NCBI GenBank assembly: GCA_028710605.1
Contig: JAQTTU010000003.1
Coordinates: 248,001-312,000 of the forward strand
Direction of reading: 5' to 3'
Origin: Sideroxydans sp.
GTDB taxonomy: Bacteria > Pseudomonadota > Gammaproteobacteria > Burkholderiales > Gallionellaceae
DNA: 64,000 bases
The translations under genes were made by a program, and so were the position numbers. Positions within the stretch are counted from its first letter, which is position 1, and every line of letters begins with the position of its first letter. The notes beneath the pieces were generated by a model. It saw nothing but the letters and a program-made list of their open reading frames with translations. It made no database searches and was not told where the DNA came from. Below, piece by piece: positions 1 through 7,023 of this stretch.

Positions 1-1546
1 CGAAAATCAGCAGCGCGGGATTTTTCAGGATGGCGCGCGCAATCGCCACGCGCTGTTTTTCGCCGCCGGAAAGTTTCAGGCCGCGCTCGCCCACCATGGT
101 GTCGTAGCCGTCGGGCAGACTTTCGATGAAGTGATGGATGTGCGCCGATTGCGCGGCACGCAGGATTTCTTCGCGCGTCGAATCGGGCCTGCCGTAAGCG
201 ATGTTGTAATAAATGGTGTCGTTGAACAGCACCGTGTCCTGCGGCACGATGCCGATGGCGGCGCGCAGGCTGGCTTGCGTCACGCGGCGGATGTCCTGTC
301 CGTCGATAAAAATTCCGCCCGTGTTCACGTCGTAAAAACGGAACAGCAGCCGCGACAAAGTTGACTTGCCCGCCCCGCTCGCGCCCACCACCGCCACGGT
401 ATGTCCGCTCGGGATGTCGAAGCTCACCTCGTGCAAAATCTCGCGTGCCGGATCGTAATGAAATCCGACATGCTCAAAACGCACGGAGGCCTTTTCCAAC
501 AGTAGCGGCTGTGCGTCCGGTGCATCCTGCACTTCGCGGTTCTCGTCCAGCAAACGGAACATGCGTTCCATGTCGGCCAGCGCGTTCTTGATCTCGCGGT
601 AAACGAAGCCGAGGAAATGCAGCGGCATGTAGAGCTGGATCATATACACGTTGACCAGCACCAGATCGCCCACGGTCATGGTGCCCTTCACCACGCCGTC
701 CGCCGCCAGCAGCATCAGCAGCGTCACGCCGATGGCGATGATGATGCTCTGCCCGGCGTTGAGCGCGGCCAGCGAAGTCTGGTTGCGCACCGCCGACACT
801 TCCCAGCTTTTCATTTGATCGTCGTAGCGCGCGACTTCGTAGCGCTCGTTGCCGAAATATTTCACCGTCTCGTAGTTGATGAGACTGTCGATGGCGCGCG
901 TGTTGGCCTTGGAATCCATCTCGTTCATGGTGCGCCGGAACACCATGCGCCACTCGGTGATGGCCAGCGTGAACGCGATATACAGCACCAGCGTGGCGAA
1001 GGTGATGATGGCGAACCACGGGTTGTATTTGACGAACAGGATGCCCGCCACCAGCCCGATCTCCAGCAGCGTCGGCAGGATGTTGAACAGCAGAAACGTC
1101 AGCAGAAAACTGATGCCGCGCGTGCCTCGCTCGATGTCGCGCGACACGCCGCCGGTTTGCCGCTCCAGATGGAAACGCAAACTCAGGCTGTGCAAATGTT
1201 CGAACACCTGAATCGCCACGCGGCGGATGGCGCGCTGCGTCACCTTGGCGAACAGCGCGTCGCGCAACTCGCCGAACAAGGTGCTGAACAACCGCAGCAA
1301 GCCGTAACCCACGATCAGGAACGCCGGGATCACCAGCATCGCCTGCGGCTTGCTCATCGCGTCCACGATTTCCTTGAGCACCAGCGGCACGGCCACATTG
1401 GTCAGCTTCGCCAGCACCAGCAACACCACCACCGCCGCCACGCGGCCTTTGAATTCCAGCAGATAAGGAGTCAGGCTTTTGATCACGCGCCAGTCGGTGC
1501 GTGTGGCGGGAGCGGGAGAAGGCGAAGAAGAATGATGGTGACGCAT
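1..1546 (-). CDS. Atm1/HMT1-type ABC exporter, ATPase-permease half-transporter (3' end cut by window)
   Basis: I translated this frame myself because the ORF track lists only shadows here. It gives a His/Ser-rich start, a six-helix exporter membrane domain with the motif NYETVKYFGNERYE that is typical of the mitochondrial Atm1/HMT1 family, and a nucleotide-binding domain with Walker A GASGAGKST and signature LSGGEKQR. The Walker B region runs off the window edge. Family members export glutathione- or persulfide-linked compounds used in cytosolic iron-sulfur or metal handling; the substrate here is inferred from family only. The start is the ATG at 1546. Downstream lies beyond the window. Confidence 0.9.
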   Translation of the reverse strand, partial: MRHHHSSSPSPAPATRTDWRVIKSLTPYLLEFKGRVAAVVVLLVLAKLTNVAVPLVLKEIVDAMSKPQAMLVIPAFLIVGYGLLRLFSTLFGELRDALFAKVTQRAIRRVAIQVFEHLHSLSLRFHLERQTGGVSRDIERGTRGISFLLTFLLFNILPTLLEIGLVAGILFVKYNPWFAIITFATLVLYIAFTLAITEWRMVFRRTMNEMDSKANTRAIDSLINYETVKYFGNERYEVARYDDQMKSWEVSAVRNQTSLAALNAGQSIIIAIGVTLLMLLAADGVVKGTMTVGDLVLVNVYMIQLYMPLHFLGFVYREIKNALADMERMFRLLDENREVQDAPDAQPLLLEKASVRFEHVGFHYDPAREILHEVSFDIPSGHTVAVVGASGAGKSTLSRLLFRFYDVNTGGIFIDGQDIRRVTQASLRAAIGIVPQDTVLFNDTIYYNIAYGRPDSTREEILRAAQSAHIHHFIESLPDGYDTMVGERGLKLSGGEKQRVAIARAILKNPALLIF

Positions 1547-1616
1547 GGCGTATTCGGTGAAATTTTGCGAGGGCGCATTATAGCCGCTCCGGGCAGCCCC
1601 ACCCTACGCCCGACAA

Positions 1617-1651
1617 CCTCGTGAAGATGCCCGTCAATAGGCGATCTTCAC
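1617..1651. repeat. GCCCGTCAATAGGCGATC-family palindromic repeat, partial copy
   Basis: Contains the core GCCCGTCAATAGGCGATC preceded by CCTCGTGAAGAT. The same core recurs around 2.7, 5.6, 13.8, 23.8, 39.4, 40.2, 41.3, 53.4 and 59.0 kb. It is a REP-like intergenic family. Confidence 0.8.
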
Positions 1652-1668
1652 GCTAAAGCAAGACAATT

Positions 1669-1800
1669 CATTAGCCGAAACGTCCCCTCCCCCTTGCAGG
1701 GGGAGGGTTAGGGAGGGGGTAGAAATGCGACCGTTCAACAACTCTACCCCCATCCCAGCCTTCCCCTGCAAGGGGGAAGGAGCGAGTTCGGTTCAAATGG
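1669..1800. repeat. CCATTAG-bounded palindromic element, intergenic copy
   Basis: Runs from CATTAGCCGAAAC through CCCCCTTGCAGGGGGAGGG to the mirror half CCCCTGCAAGGGGGAAGG and ends near GTTCAAATGG. It is homologous along its length to the segment inside the flavoprotein gene at 22833-23023, and more distantly to 10281-10420. It looks like a non-autonomous MITE-like element with short terminal inverted repeats. Confidence 0.8.
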
Positions 1801-1828
1801 GTTATTGGGTTAAAGCACACCGGAATAA

Positions 1829-2413
1829 TTATTGCCCGAGGGCGTAATAATCGCTCTGCCCCTCAGTGTTCGCCAGCCACTTGACCGGCCAGCGGTAGTA
1901 ATACCAGAAAGCATTCTGGTCGTAGATGTCGGGCGTGCCCCACACGTGATGCTCGATCTCGAATGTCAGCTCGACAAAACGCCGGTCGGCCACTTCCACC
2001 CGGTACTTGATCGAGTCCGGCACTTCCAGATCGTGGAAGGCGAAACCGTTCAACACACCATGTAGCCGCCAGCGCTCAATCAGGTAGTGCGTGTACTCCT
2101 CCGAGCAATCGGAATCTGCCTCAATTGCATCAACCGCGTATTCCCAATTCAACGCCACACTTTCAATATTTTCCAGTGTCGCCTGTTCCGGTTCGCATAT
2201 CGGCTCGGGCTTGGGTTCGGGCGACAACGACCGTTTCTTGTCTTCCAGGGTTGCCAATCGCCAATAACTGGAAACGGTAATTGGACGTATGCCGGCTCGC
2301 CCGAAATTGACGCGCATCGTGGAAGGTCCGGTCACTTCAACCACAATGCCGCAGCCCCAGGCAAGCCCGTCGCAAAACACTTCATCACCGGATTTGAAGC
2401 TCGGAATAATCAT
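1829..2413 (-). CDS. Hypothetical protein with N-terminal SH3/Tudor-like region
   Basis: A 194-residue protein of normal globular composition. The first ~60 residues (FKSGDEVFCDGLAWGCGIVV) resemble a small beta-barrel of the DUF3553/KOW type, in which a conserved G-V-V strand follows a K-x-G-D-x-V start. A Pro/Glu-rich linker near residues 68-80 leads to a C-terminal half rich in Tyr, Trp and acidic residues (EIEHHVWGTPDIYDQNAFWYYYRW) with no family I can name. It starts one base after the stop of a methyltransferase N-terminal stub on the same strand, so it may have been fused in place of the lost methyltransferase body. Function unknown. Confidence 0.6.
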   Translation of the reverse strand: MIIPSFKSGDEVFCDGLAWGCGIVVEVTGPSTMRVNFGRAGIRPITVSSYWRLATLEDKKRSLSPEPKPEPICEPEQATLENIESVALNWEYAVDAIEADSDCSEEYTHYLIERWRLHGVLNGFAFHDLEVPDSIKYRVEVADRRFVELTFEIEHHVWGTPDIYDQNAFWYYYRWPVKWLANTEGQSDYYALGQ

Positions 2414-2414
2414 A

Positions 2415-2516
2415 TCAATCCGCCGACGCGCAAAGGCCGATGAAGCGAAGCAGATAACTGGCGCGCTCTTCGAGCGGGTTGCCGCGCCATTTGGAAATGA
2501 ATTCGTCTGGGGTCAT
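2415..2516 (-). pseudogene. N-terminal stub of an MmeI/Eco57I-like class I DNA methyltransferase
   Basis: Too short for the ORF track. The 33-residue reading frame starts MTPDEFISKWRGNPLEERAS, close to the characteristic N-terminus of large type IIG/BREX-like DNA methyltransferases (M-T-P-x-E-F-I-x-K-W), continues with FIGLC where the family has FIDLC, and then stops at TGA. No methyltransferase body follows. It has a GGAGG Shine-Dalgarno sequence just upstream, so the stub could still be translated. A matching C-terminal remnant lies at 5438-5566. Assignment rests on motif memory only. Confidence 0.55.
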
Positions 2517-2564
2517 GGGAGGATTATAGCGGGCTGCCAATCCAAAAAACGCAGTTAGGGGGGG

Positions 2565-2622
2565 GTAGGTGCGAATTCATTCGCACGAATTTCGTTCGAT
2601 GTGCGAATGAACTCGCACCTAC
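2565..2622. repeat. GTAGGTGCGAAT palindromic repeat
   Basis: A 58-bp dyad: GTAGGTGCGAATTCATTCGC at one end and the mirror GCGAATGAACTCGCACCTAC at the other. A second full copy lies at 14355-14414 and a half copy near 40957. Confidence 0.85.
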
Positions 2623-2677
2623 AAAAACAGCGGGCGAAACCCGGATGCAGCACAACATTTTTTGATTTTCCACCAGA

Positions 2678-2752
2678 CAACCTCGTGCAGATGCCCGTCA
2701 ATCGGCGTTCTACGCGATGCGTTCGATGCGGATCGCCTATTGGCGGGCGTTG
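2678..2752. repeat. GCCCGTCAATAGGCGATC-family repeat, long form
   Basis: Starts AACCTCGTGCAGATGCCCGT and ends with the inverted GATCGCCTATTGGCGGGCGT. Closely matches the copy at 5606-5681, so the two long copies bracket the 2.7-5.6 kb accessory island. Confidence 0.8.
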
Positions 2753-2783
2753 AGGAGCAACTGGCGTATTGGATATACCCGAC

Positions 2784-2812
2784 TTGACCGACCCGGCATA
2801 TCGCCGTACAGT
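2784..2812 (+). promoter_or_regulatory. Candidate promoter of the DUF1778/GNAT module
   Basis: TTGACC, a 17-bp spacer and TACAGT lie just upstream of the antitoxin gene. The spacer carries the short inverted repeat CGGC-N5-GCCG, a plausible autoregulatory site. The Shine-Dalgarno AGGAGG follows at about 2820. Confidence 0.5.
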
Positions 2813-2833
2813 GCCAGCCAGGAGGAACACACC

Positions 2834-3115
2834 ATGTCAACAGCCACATCGACCGCCAGACTTGAGGCGCGCATCAGCACCGAACTGCACGCCACGCTCA
2901 AACGCGCCGCCGAAATTCAGGGACTCACCGTTTCCGACTTCGTCATCTCTGCCGTGCAGGATGCCGCACGACAAGCCATCGAACACGCGGGTGTTATCCG
3001 CTTGACGCTATCCGATCAGGAATGTTTTGCGCAGGCATTGATGTCACCCCCCAAACCCAACCCCGCGCTGAAACGAGCCTTCGCCCGACGCAAAAAATTG
3101 TTGAGCGCCGAATGA
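2834..3115 (+). CDS. DUF1778 (TacA-like) antitoxin
   Basis: A 93-residue protein that matches the DUF1778 antitoxin layout: an N-terminal ribbon-helix-helix DNA-binding half (RLEARISTELHATLKRAAEI, QGLTVSDFVISAV) followed by a C-terminal tail ending in PNPALKRAF that in the family wraps and neutralises the GNAT toxin. The start at 2834 is chosen over the longer track ORF because AGGAGG lies eight bases upstream and the family begins there. The stop overlaps the ATG of the toxin gene (AATGAG), as usual for this operon type, so the pair is translationally coupled. Confidence 0.9.
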   Translation: MSTATSTARLEARISTELHATLKRAAEIQGLTVSDFVISAVQDAARQAIEHAGVIRLTLSDQECFAQALMSPPKPNPALKRAFARRKKLLSAE

Positions 3116-3606
3116 GCGCAACCAAGTTTCGCGTTGCGCCACTTGCAACCGAACACGACCGCACCCAATTCCGTTGCGGCTCCGCACCGCTGGATCGCTA
3201 CTTCCAGCAACAAGTCACGCAAGATGTACGCCGCCGCGTAACGGCCTGCTTTGTGGCGCTCACCGGCGAACAGCGCATCGCCGGGTATTACACCTTGGCC
3301 GCAACCAGCCTTTTGCTGAATGAACTGCCACCCGCCATCAGCAAGAAACTTCCACGTTACCCACTCGTTCCGGCAGTGCGCATGGGACGCTTGGCCGTGG
3401 ATCAGGATTTCAAAAATCTGGGATTGGGTGGTGCATTACTGGCGGATGCCATGTGCCGTGCGGCTCACTCTGAAATCACCGCTTATGCGATGGTGGTTGA
3501 TGCCAAAGATAAAAATGCTGCCGCGTTTTACCGGCATCACGGTTTTATTCCCTTGCCGGATTCGCCGTTGACTTTGTTTCTGCCGCTGGCGACAGTGCCA
3601 AGCTAA
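3112..3606 (+). CDS. GNAT-family acetyltransferase toxin (TacT-like)
   Basis: A 164-residue GNAT protein. Family toxins acetylate the amino group of charged tRNAs and block translation. The acetyl-CoA loop is visible as a Q-x-x-G-x-G-like stretch (KNLGLGGALLADAM), and the C-terminal AAAFYRHHGF strand-helix is typical of TacT/AtaT-like toxins. The track ORF extends upstream, but the ATG at 3112 overlapping the antitoxin stop is the natural start. Next to a DUF1778 protein, the assignment as a type II toxin is secure at family level; the tRNA target is unknown. Confidence 0.9.
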   Translation: MSATKFRVAPLATEHDRTQFRCGSAPLDRYFQQQVTQDVRRRVTACFVALTGEQRIAGYYTLAATSLLLNELPPAISKKLPRYPLVPAVRMGRLAVDQDFKNLGLGGALLADAMCRAAHSEITAYAMVVDAKDKNAAAFYRHHGFIPLPDSPLTLFLPLATVPS

Positions 3607-3641
3607 AGCAAACGCTTAACAGTATCGTCTTACACCTGCAT

Positions 3642-4406
3642 CTACCCCAAAGTCTCACGGAAATACCGGTTCATTTTCACCAGCAACTCCACAGACACCG
3701 GGTTTCTGGAAATACCGGCGGCCACAACACTCAAACGCGCGATTTCGCGCTCAAGGAAGGTATGGATCGCCGGAATGCGCGCACCGTTATCCATCTCGGC
3801 ACCCGACCTTTTTTGCTCTGCAAGACTAACGATGCAAGCCTTCAACTCGCTATCGTTCACCACGCCAGCCACCAAATCGTCAAAAGCCATCGGCACCACA
3901 CCCAACCCGCGCTCTATCCACAGACACGCCAGCACCGGGCGCAACACGTAGAAATATTTCTTCAGCCACACCGTTTCGCCTTGCAGATACTCGCGGAAGT
4001 TACCCTTCGCCATGTGCAGGTAGTGGTGCAGGCAAGCCGCTGGCTGGTAGAAATCCTGCGCGAGCGCACGGTATGCCGCCATCGCCGCAGCATCTTCCCG
4101 GTACACGATAGGCGACGAAAGCCATTCCAGCAGCACCGGGTTGGATTTTTTCATCAAGCGCAGACTCTTGCGCAAATCCCAACCGTTCGCATCCAGCAGT
4201 TCGTCGATAGGCAACTCGATCACATCGCGCCCCTCCTCGACGGAGAGATACCAATTGCGCGGATGGCAATAGATGAAACGCACATCCCAATCGCTATCGG
4301 CAGATTCAAAACCCCAACCACGGCTACCGGATTCGCAGGCGAAAAGAATCCTCACATCATTTTCGGCTTCGATACGTGAGAGTGTTTCTTGAATGCGCTG
4401 ATGCAT
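3642..4406 (-). CDS. Pol-beta-type nucleotidyltransferase (RlaP/YcgL-like family)
   Basis: 254 residues. The nucleotidyltransferase core is clear: ACESGSRGWGF followed by DSDWDVRFIY supplies the G-S-R-x-W/G...D-x-D signature of minimal pol-beta-fold enzymes in the RNA-ligase-associated family (PF10127). The rest is alpha-helical (HHYLHMAKGNFREYL, VWLKKYFYVLRPVLACLWIE), as in family members. The start is placed at 4406 (MHQRIQETL), with AAAGG upstream; the 61 extra residues in the ORF track are unlike the family. Family functions include nucleic-acid end handling and possible defence roles, but none can be assigned here. It is divergent from a small ORF, with palindromes between them. Confidence 0.8.
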   Translation of the reverse strand: MHQRIQETLSRIEAENDVRILFACESGSRGWGFESADSDWDVRFIYCHPRNWYLSVEEGRDVIELPIDELLDANGWDLRKSLRLMKKSNPVLLEWLSSPIVYREDAAAMAAYRALAQDFYQPAACLHHYLHMAKGNFREYLQGETVWLKKYFYVLRPVLACLWIERGLGVVPMAFDDLVAGVVNDSELKACIVSLAEQKRSGAEMDNGARIPAIHTFLEREIARLSVVAAGISRNPVSVELLVKMNRYFRETLG

Positions 4407-4462
4407 CACATTACCTTTCAAGGAAAACGCAATTTTCAAAGCGTCGAGAAATAAATTCTCAA

Positions 4463-4480
4463 GCGGGAAACGTTTCCCGC
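4463..4480. promoter_or_regulatory. 18-bp perfect palindrome, operator candidate
   Basis: GCGGGAAACGTTTCCCGC is a perfect palindrome 57 bp upstream of the nucleotidyltransferase start. The AAACGTTT centre resembles LacI/GalR-family operators. No LacI-type gene is in the window. Confidence 0.5.
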
Positions 4481-4613
4481 GTTCACAAAATTGCTTCAAA
4501 TCTTCACAATTTATTATGCCCAGTTGCATTGCGATTTGTTGGTTTTCAGCGAAAAACCAACAAGCGCCAAAAGACAATGCAGCTGCCAACTACTAAAGTT
4601 GAACTCAATCACA

Positions 4614-4629
4614 CCGGAAACGTTTCCGG
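4614..4629. promoter_or_regulatory. 16-bp perfect palindrome, second operator candidate
   Basis: CCGGAAACGTTTCCGG shares the 12-bp core GGAAACGTTTCC with 4463-4480 and lies 67 bp upstream of the small ORF at 4697, so each divergent gene has one site at a similar distance. Confidence 0.5.
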
Positions 4630-4696
4630 CTTATCTAGCATCACGGCAACGCTTAACATTCAACCATCAGTCGCACAACACAGGAGGCAGTTAACA

Positions 4697-4807
4697 ATGA
4701 ACAACCCCAAGCACACCCACGAGCCTTCCTACTTTGAATGCCATTTCCGAATCAATTTCAGCGAGGTGCTGGCAATCCTGGCAAGCTGGTTCAGAAATGA
4801 GCGCTAG
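4697..4807 (+). CDS. Small ORF, 36 residues, unknown
   Basis: Too short for a separate track entry (it is the end of a longer frame). ATG at 4697 is preceded by AGGAGG at 4682-4687 with good spacing. The product (MNNPKHTHEPSYFEC start, FSEVLAILASWF near the end) has an amphipathic, hydrophobic C-terminal helix. It overlaps the convergent DUF4926 gene end by 17 bp. The strong ribosome binding site and upstream palindrome favour a real small protein, but no homology is recognised. Confidence 0.4.
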   Translation: MNNPKHTHEPSYFECHFRINFSEVLAILASWFRNER

Positions 4808-5000
4808 CGTACAACTCGATTTGCGAAGACTTCAATGGAAGCATCACGATGGTCTCGCCGTTATCGTTACAAAACTCGACCTCGAACGCCTCATCCGTGA
4901 AGACCTCGACAATAGTGCCCAGCATCCCGGCATTAAGCCCCAACTCCGGCAATGCCGCAGTTACGCTGACGACATCCAACATTTTTAACTTGGAAGCCAT
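4791..5000 (-). CDS. DUF4926 domain protein, possible immunity protein
   Basis: A 69-residue protein of the DUF4926 type: short beta-barrel pattern LDVVSVTAALPELGLNAG, then GTIVEV and FEVEFCNDNGETI. DUF4926 genes are common beside toxins and in toxin-immunity loci. Here it lies 12 bp downstream of a PBECR2-like gene on the same strand, so I infer it is the cognate immunity or accessory protein of that nuclease-like protein. This pairing is inference from order alone. Confidence 0.7.
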   Translation of the reverse strand: MASKLKMLDVVSVTAALPELGLNAGMLGTIVEVFTDEAFEVEFCNDNGETIVMLPLKSSQIELYASAHF

Positions 5001-5012
5001 GTCATCACTCCT

Positions 5013-5414
5013 TCACTCCACGTGAATTTGACTTTGCGGATAAAGCAAGCGTCCGTTGCGATACAGCCGATTGATTTGCTCCGTCACCTTTTGCTCTTCA
5101 CCAATCTGTATATTCATTTCGCAGAGCAGCCAACGCTTATCGAAAACAAACCGGACGATAGACACTCCATACACGCCGTCTAACTCGCAATTGGACATGT
5201 CCAGAAATTGCAAATAGGTGCGCAGGTTCAGCCAAATTCCTTTGTTGTGCGGATCGGCCTCCCAAGCCAGCCAAATCTCGTGCGGCTGTTTGACGGTATC
5301 GGCGAAAAGACGAGCAAAACGGCGCTGTTCTGACGATAGCGCATTGATAATTTCGCCAACTTTTTCTTCAGGCATATAAACCACAACACCCGTCACATCT
5401 CGTTGTTCAGCCAT
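5013..5414 (-). CDS. PBECR2-like (Barnase/EndoU/ColicinE5/RelE-fold) nuclease-domain protein
   Basis: 133 residues. The centre, QPHEIWLAWEADPHNKGIWL, and the C-terminal INRLYRNGRLLYPQ follow the PBECR2 pattern in phage MuF-type toxins (P-x-E-I-W-L ... L-x-R-L-x-x-G-x-L-L-Y). In the family the domain is a small BECR-fold nuclease at the C-terminus of large toxins; here it is a stand-alone ORF with no delivery domain. It begins 24 bp after the remnant of a methyltransferase C-terminus. It could be an orphan toxin tip or a toxin-antitoxin toxin. Catalytic residues cannot be assigned with certainty. Confidence 0.6.
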   Translation of the reverse strand: MAEQRDVTGVVVYMPEEKVGEIINALSSEQRRFARLFADTVKQPHEIWLAWEADPHNKGIWLNLRTYLQFLDMSNCELDGVYGVSIVRFVFDKRWLLCEMNIQIGEEQKVTEQINRLYRNGRLLYPQSQIHVE

Positions 5415-5437
5415 TTGCCATCCAGAAGTTCGTCAAT

Positions 5438-5566
5438 TCAAACGCGTGATAAATTCAACGCCAACAACCTCCGCAAGATTTCCTCATCGCTCATCTCCGA
5501 CGTGTAATCGTTCCAGCCGTAAGCCTTGGCGACGGCGGCATCTGCGGCTTTGTACTCGAATACGAA
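5438..5566 (-). pseudogene. C-terminal remnant of a class I DNA methyltransferase
   Basis: The reverse-strand frame reads AVAKAYGWNDYTSEM, then SDEEILRRLLALNL before a TGA. Large type IIG/BREX-like methyltransferases end in just this way (A-x-A-A-Y-G-W ... S-D-E-E-I-L-x-R-L-L-A-L-N). The upstream part is replaced by repeat sequence. With the N-terminal stub at 2415-2516 it brackets the island, but in inverted order for one gene, so the two may derive from different copies or a rearrangement. Confidence 0.6.
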
Positions 5567-5605
5567 TCATGGAAAAAATGGCGGGTGTGACCCGCCCTAC
5601 CCGAC

Positions 5606-5681
5606 CAACCTCGTGCAGATGCCCGCCAATCGGCGATCTACGCGATGCGTTTGATGCGGATCGCCTATTGGCGGGCGTTGC
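5606..5681. repeat. GCCCGTCAATAGGCGATC-family repeat, long form
   Basis: Starts CAACCTCGTGCAGATGCCCG and ends with GATCGCCTATTGGCGGGCGT; near twin of 2678-2752. It is preceded by a second small dyad, GGCGGGTGTGACCCGCC. Confidence 0.8.
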
Positions 5682-5688
5682 GGGGCAG

Positions 5689-6855
5689 TTACCTGTCTTC
5701 GGAGATGCCCATCGCGCCGACGAACATTCTTATCAGCACGTAGCTGATGCGCGCCAGCAGCAGGGTGAATGGCGGCACGCCGGAATCGTCCACGCGCTGG
5801 CCGCCGGTTTTGATGGCGCGCAGCAGGCTGGTGCGCAGGGCATCGGCGAATTTTTCATCGCTCACCACGACGTTGGCTTCGCGCGCCAGCAGCATGCTGA
5901 ACGGTTCGAGGTTGGACGAGCCGACGGTCGCCCATTCGCCATCGACCACGCCGACTTTGGCGTGCAGAAAGCTGTCGCGGTATTCGTAGATTTCGATGCC
6001 CGCTTCCAGCAGTTGGCCGTACAGCGCCAGCGTGGCGTAGTGCTGCATCCAGTATTCGACTTTGCCCTGCAACAGCAGCACCACGCGCACGCCGCGTTTG
6101 GCGGCATCTTTCAGCGCCTGGCGGAACACGCGCCCCGGCAGAAAATAGGCGTTGGCGATGATGATTTCATGTTTCGCGTTGGCGATGGCTTGCAGGTAGG
6201 CGTGTTCGATGTCGTGGCGGTGGCGCAGGTTGTCGCGCAACATGAATTGCACCAGCACATCGACGGTATCGTGCGGCCGCCGGTGGCGCGCGCGCCACCG
6301 GTTGATGCGGCGGCGCAGGGTCGCCCACTTGACGGTCTCCCACAACCGGCGCGTGGCTTCCTGCACCTGATGCGCGACCGGGCCTTGCACGCGCACCGCG
6401 TAGTCCAGTCGCGGCGCGTCGAAATCTTCGTTGGCCGGAATGTCGTTGATGATGTTGATGCCGCTGACGAACGCGACTTCGCCGTCCATCACCGCCAGTT
6501 TGCGGTGCATGCGGTACAGGCGGCGCTTGCGGCTGGGGCTCAGGGTGTAGGGAGAAATCTCGCGGCGGAACCATTGCACGTCCACCCCGGCATGGCGCAA
6601 TTCATCCACCCACGACTGCGGCAATTCCTCCGAGCCGTAACCGTCCAGCAGCAGATGCACGGCCACCCCGCGCCGCGCCGCGCGCTGCAAGGCTTGCGAG
6701 ATCATAAGCCCGGTCTCGTCGGCGGCAAAAATGTAGGTTTCCAGATAGACCGACTGCTGCGCCGCATCAATGTCCGCGCACAGCAGCGGAAAATAGCGCG
6801 TGCCGTTTTGCAGCAGCATCAGTTTATTGCGGCCAATCTGGAAGGTGCGGCTCAT
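5689..6855 (-). CDS. clsB: Cardiolipin synthase B (phospholipase D family)
   Basis: 388 residues, the length of ClsB/YbhO, with no N-terminal membrane segment, which distinguishes it from ClsA. Two HKD catalytic motifs are present: HRKLAVMD at about residue 117 and HAKVGVVDGEWATVGSSN near residue 300. The enzyme condenses phosphatidyl groups to make cardiolipin at the inner membrane. A YbhP-like gene lies just upstream on the same strand, the pairing seen in ybhN-clsB-ybhP clusters. The gap between them is a long inverted repeat, which may form a hairpin in the shared transcript. Confidence 0.93.
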   Translation of the reverse strand: MSRTFQIGRNKLMLLQNGTRYFPLLCADIDAAQQSVYLETYIFAADETGLMISQALQRAARRGVAVHLLLDGYGSEELPQSWVDELRHAGVDVQWFRREISPYTLSPSRKRRLYRMHRKLAVMDGEVAFVSGINIINDIPANEDFDAPRLDYAVRVQGPVAHQVQEATRRLWETVKWATLRRRINRWRARHRRPHDTVDVLVQFMLRDNLRHRHDIEHAYLQAIANAKHEIIIANAYFLPGRVFRQALKDAAKRGVRVVLLLQGKVEYWMQHYATLALYGQLLEAGIEIYEYRDSFLHAKVGVVDGEWATVGSSNLEPFSMLLAREANVVVSDEKFADALRTSLLRAIKTGGQRVDDSGVPPFTLLLARISYVLIRMFVGAMGISEDR

Positions 6856-6873
6856 TTTAAAACCTTAATCCAA

Positions 6874-7006
6874 GCCACAGAGGACACAGAAGAGAAATAT
6901 GCGCGTAGGCCATCTTTCTTAGTTGCCAATGCCCAAAATGCTTGGTGGATACGCTTCGCTTTATCCGCCCCAAATATTTCTCTGTGAACTCTGTGTTCTC
7001 TGTGGC
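6874..7006. repeat. Long imperfect inverted repeat, CACAGAGG family
   Basis: GCCACAGAGGACACAGAAGAG on the left is mirrored by CTCTGTGTTCTCTGTGGC on the right, around an AT-richer centre. Similar structures occur at 21673-21795 and 46557-46672. Confidence 0.8.
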
Positions 7007-7023
7007 AAAAAGATTTTTCATAT

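Larger units (their letters stand above)
4407..4696. other. Divergent intergenic region with paired palindromes
   Basis: Non-coding stretch between the nucleotidyltransferase (leftward) and a small ORF (rightward), noticeably AT-richer than its flanks. It carries two palindromes sharing GGAAACGTTTCC. No clear sigma70 boxes were recognised. Confidence 0.5.

Noticed and set aside
617-1624. 335-residue plus-strand ORF rich in His, Gln and Arg
   Set aside because: Antisense shadow of the ABC exporter; the minus strand gives a clear Walker A and membrane domain.
6874-7006. Rho-independent terminator at the CACAGAGG inverted repeat
   Set aside because: Arms are long, imperfect and widely spaced with no T-run; it is a repeat family member.
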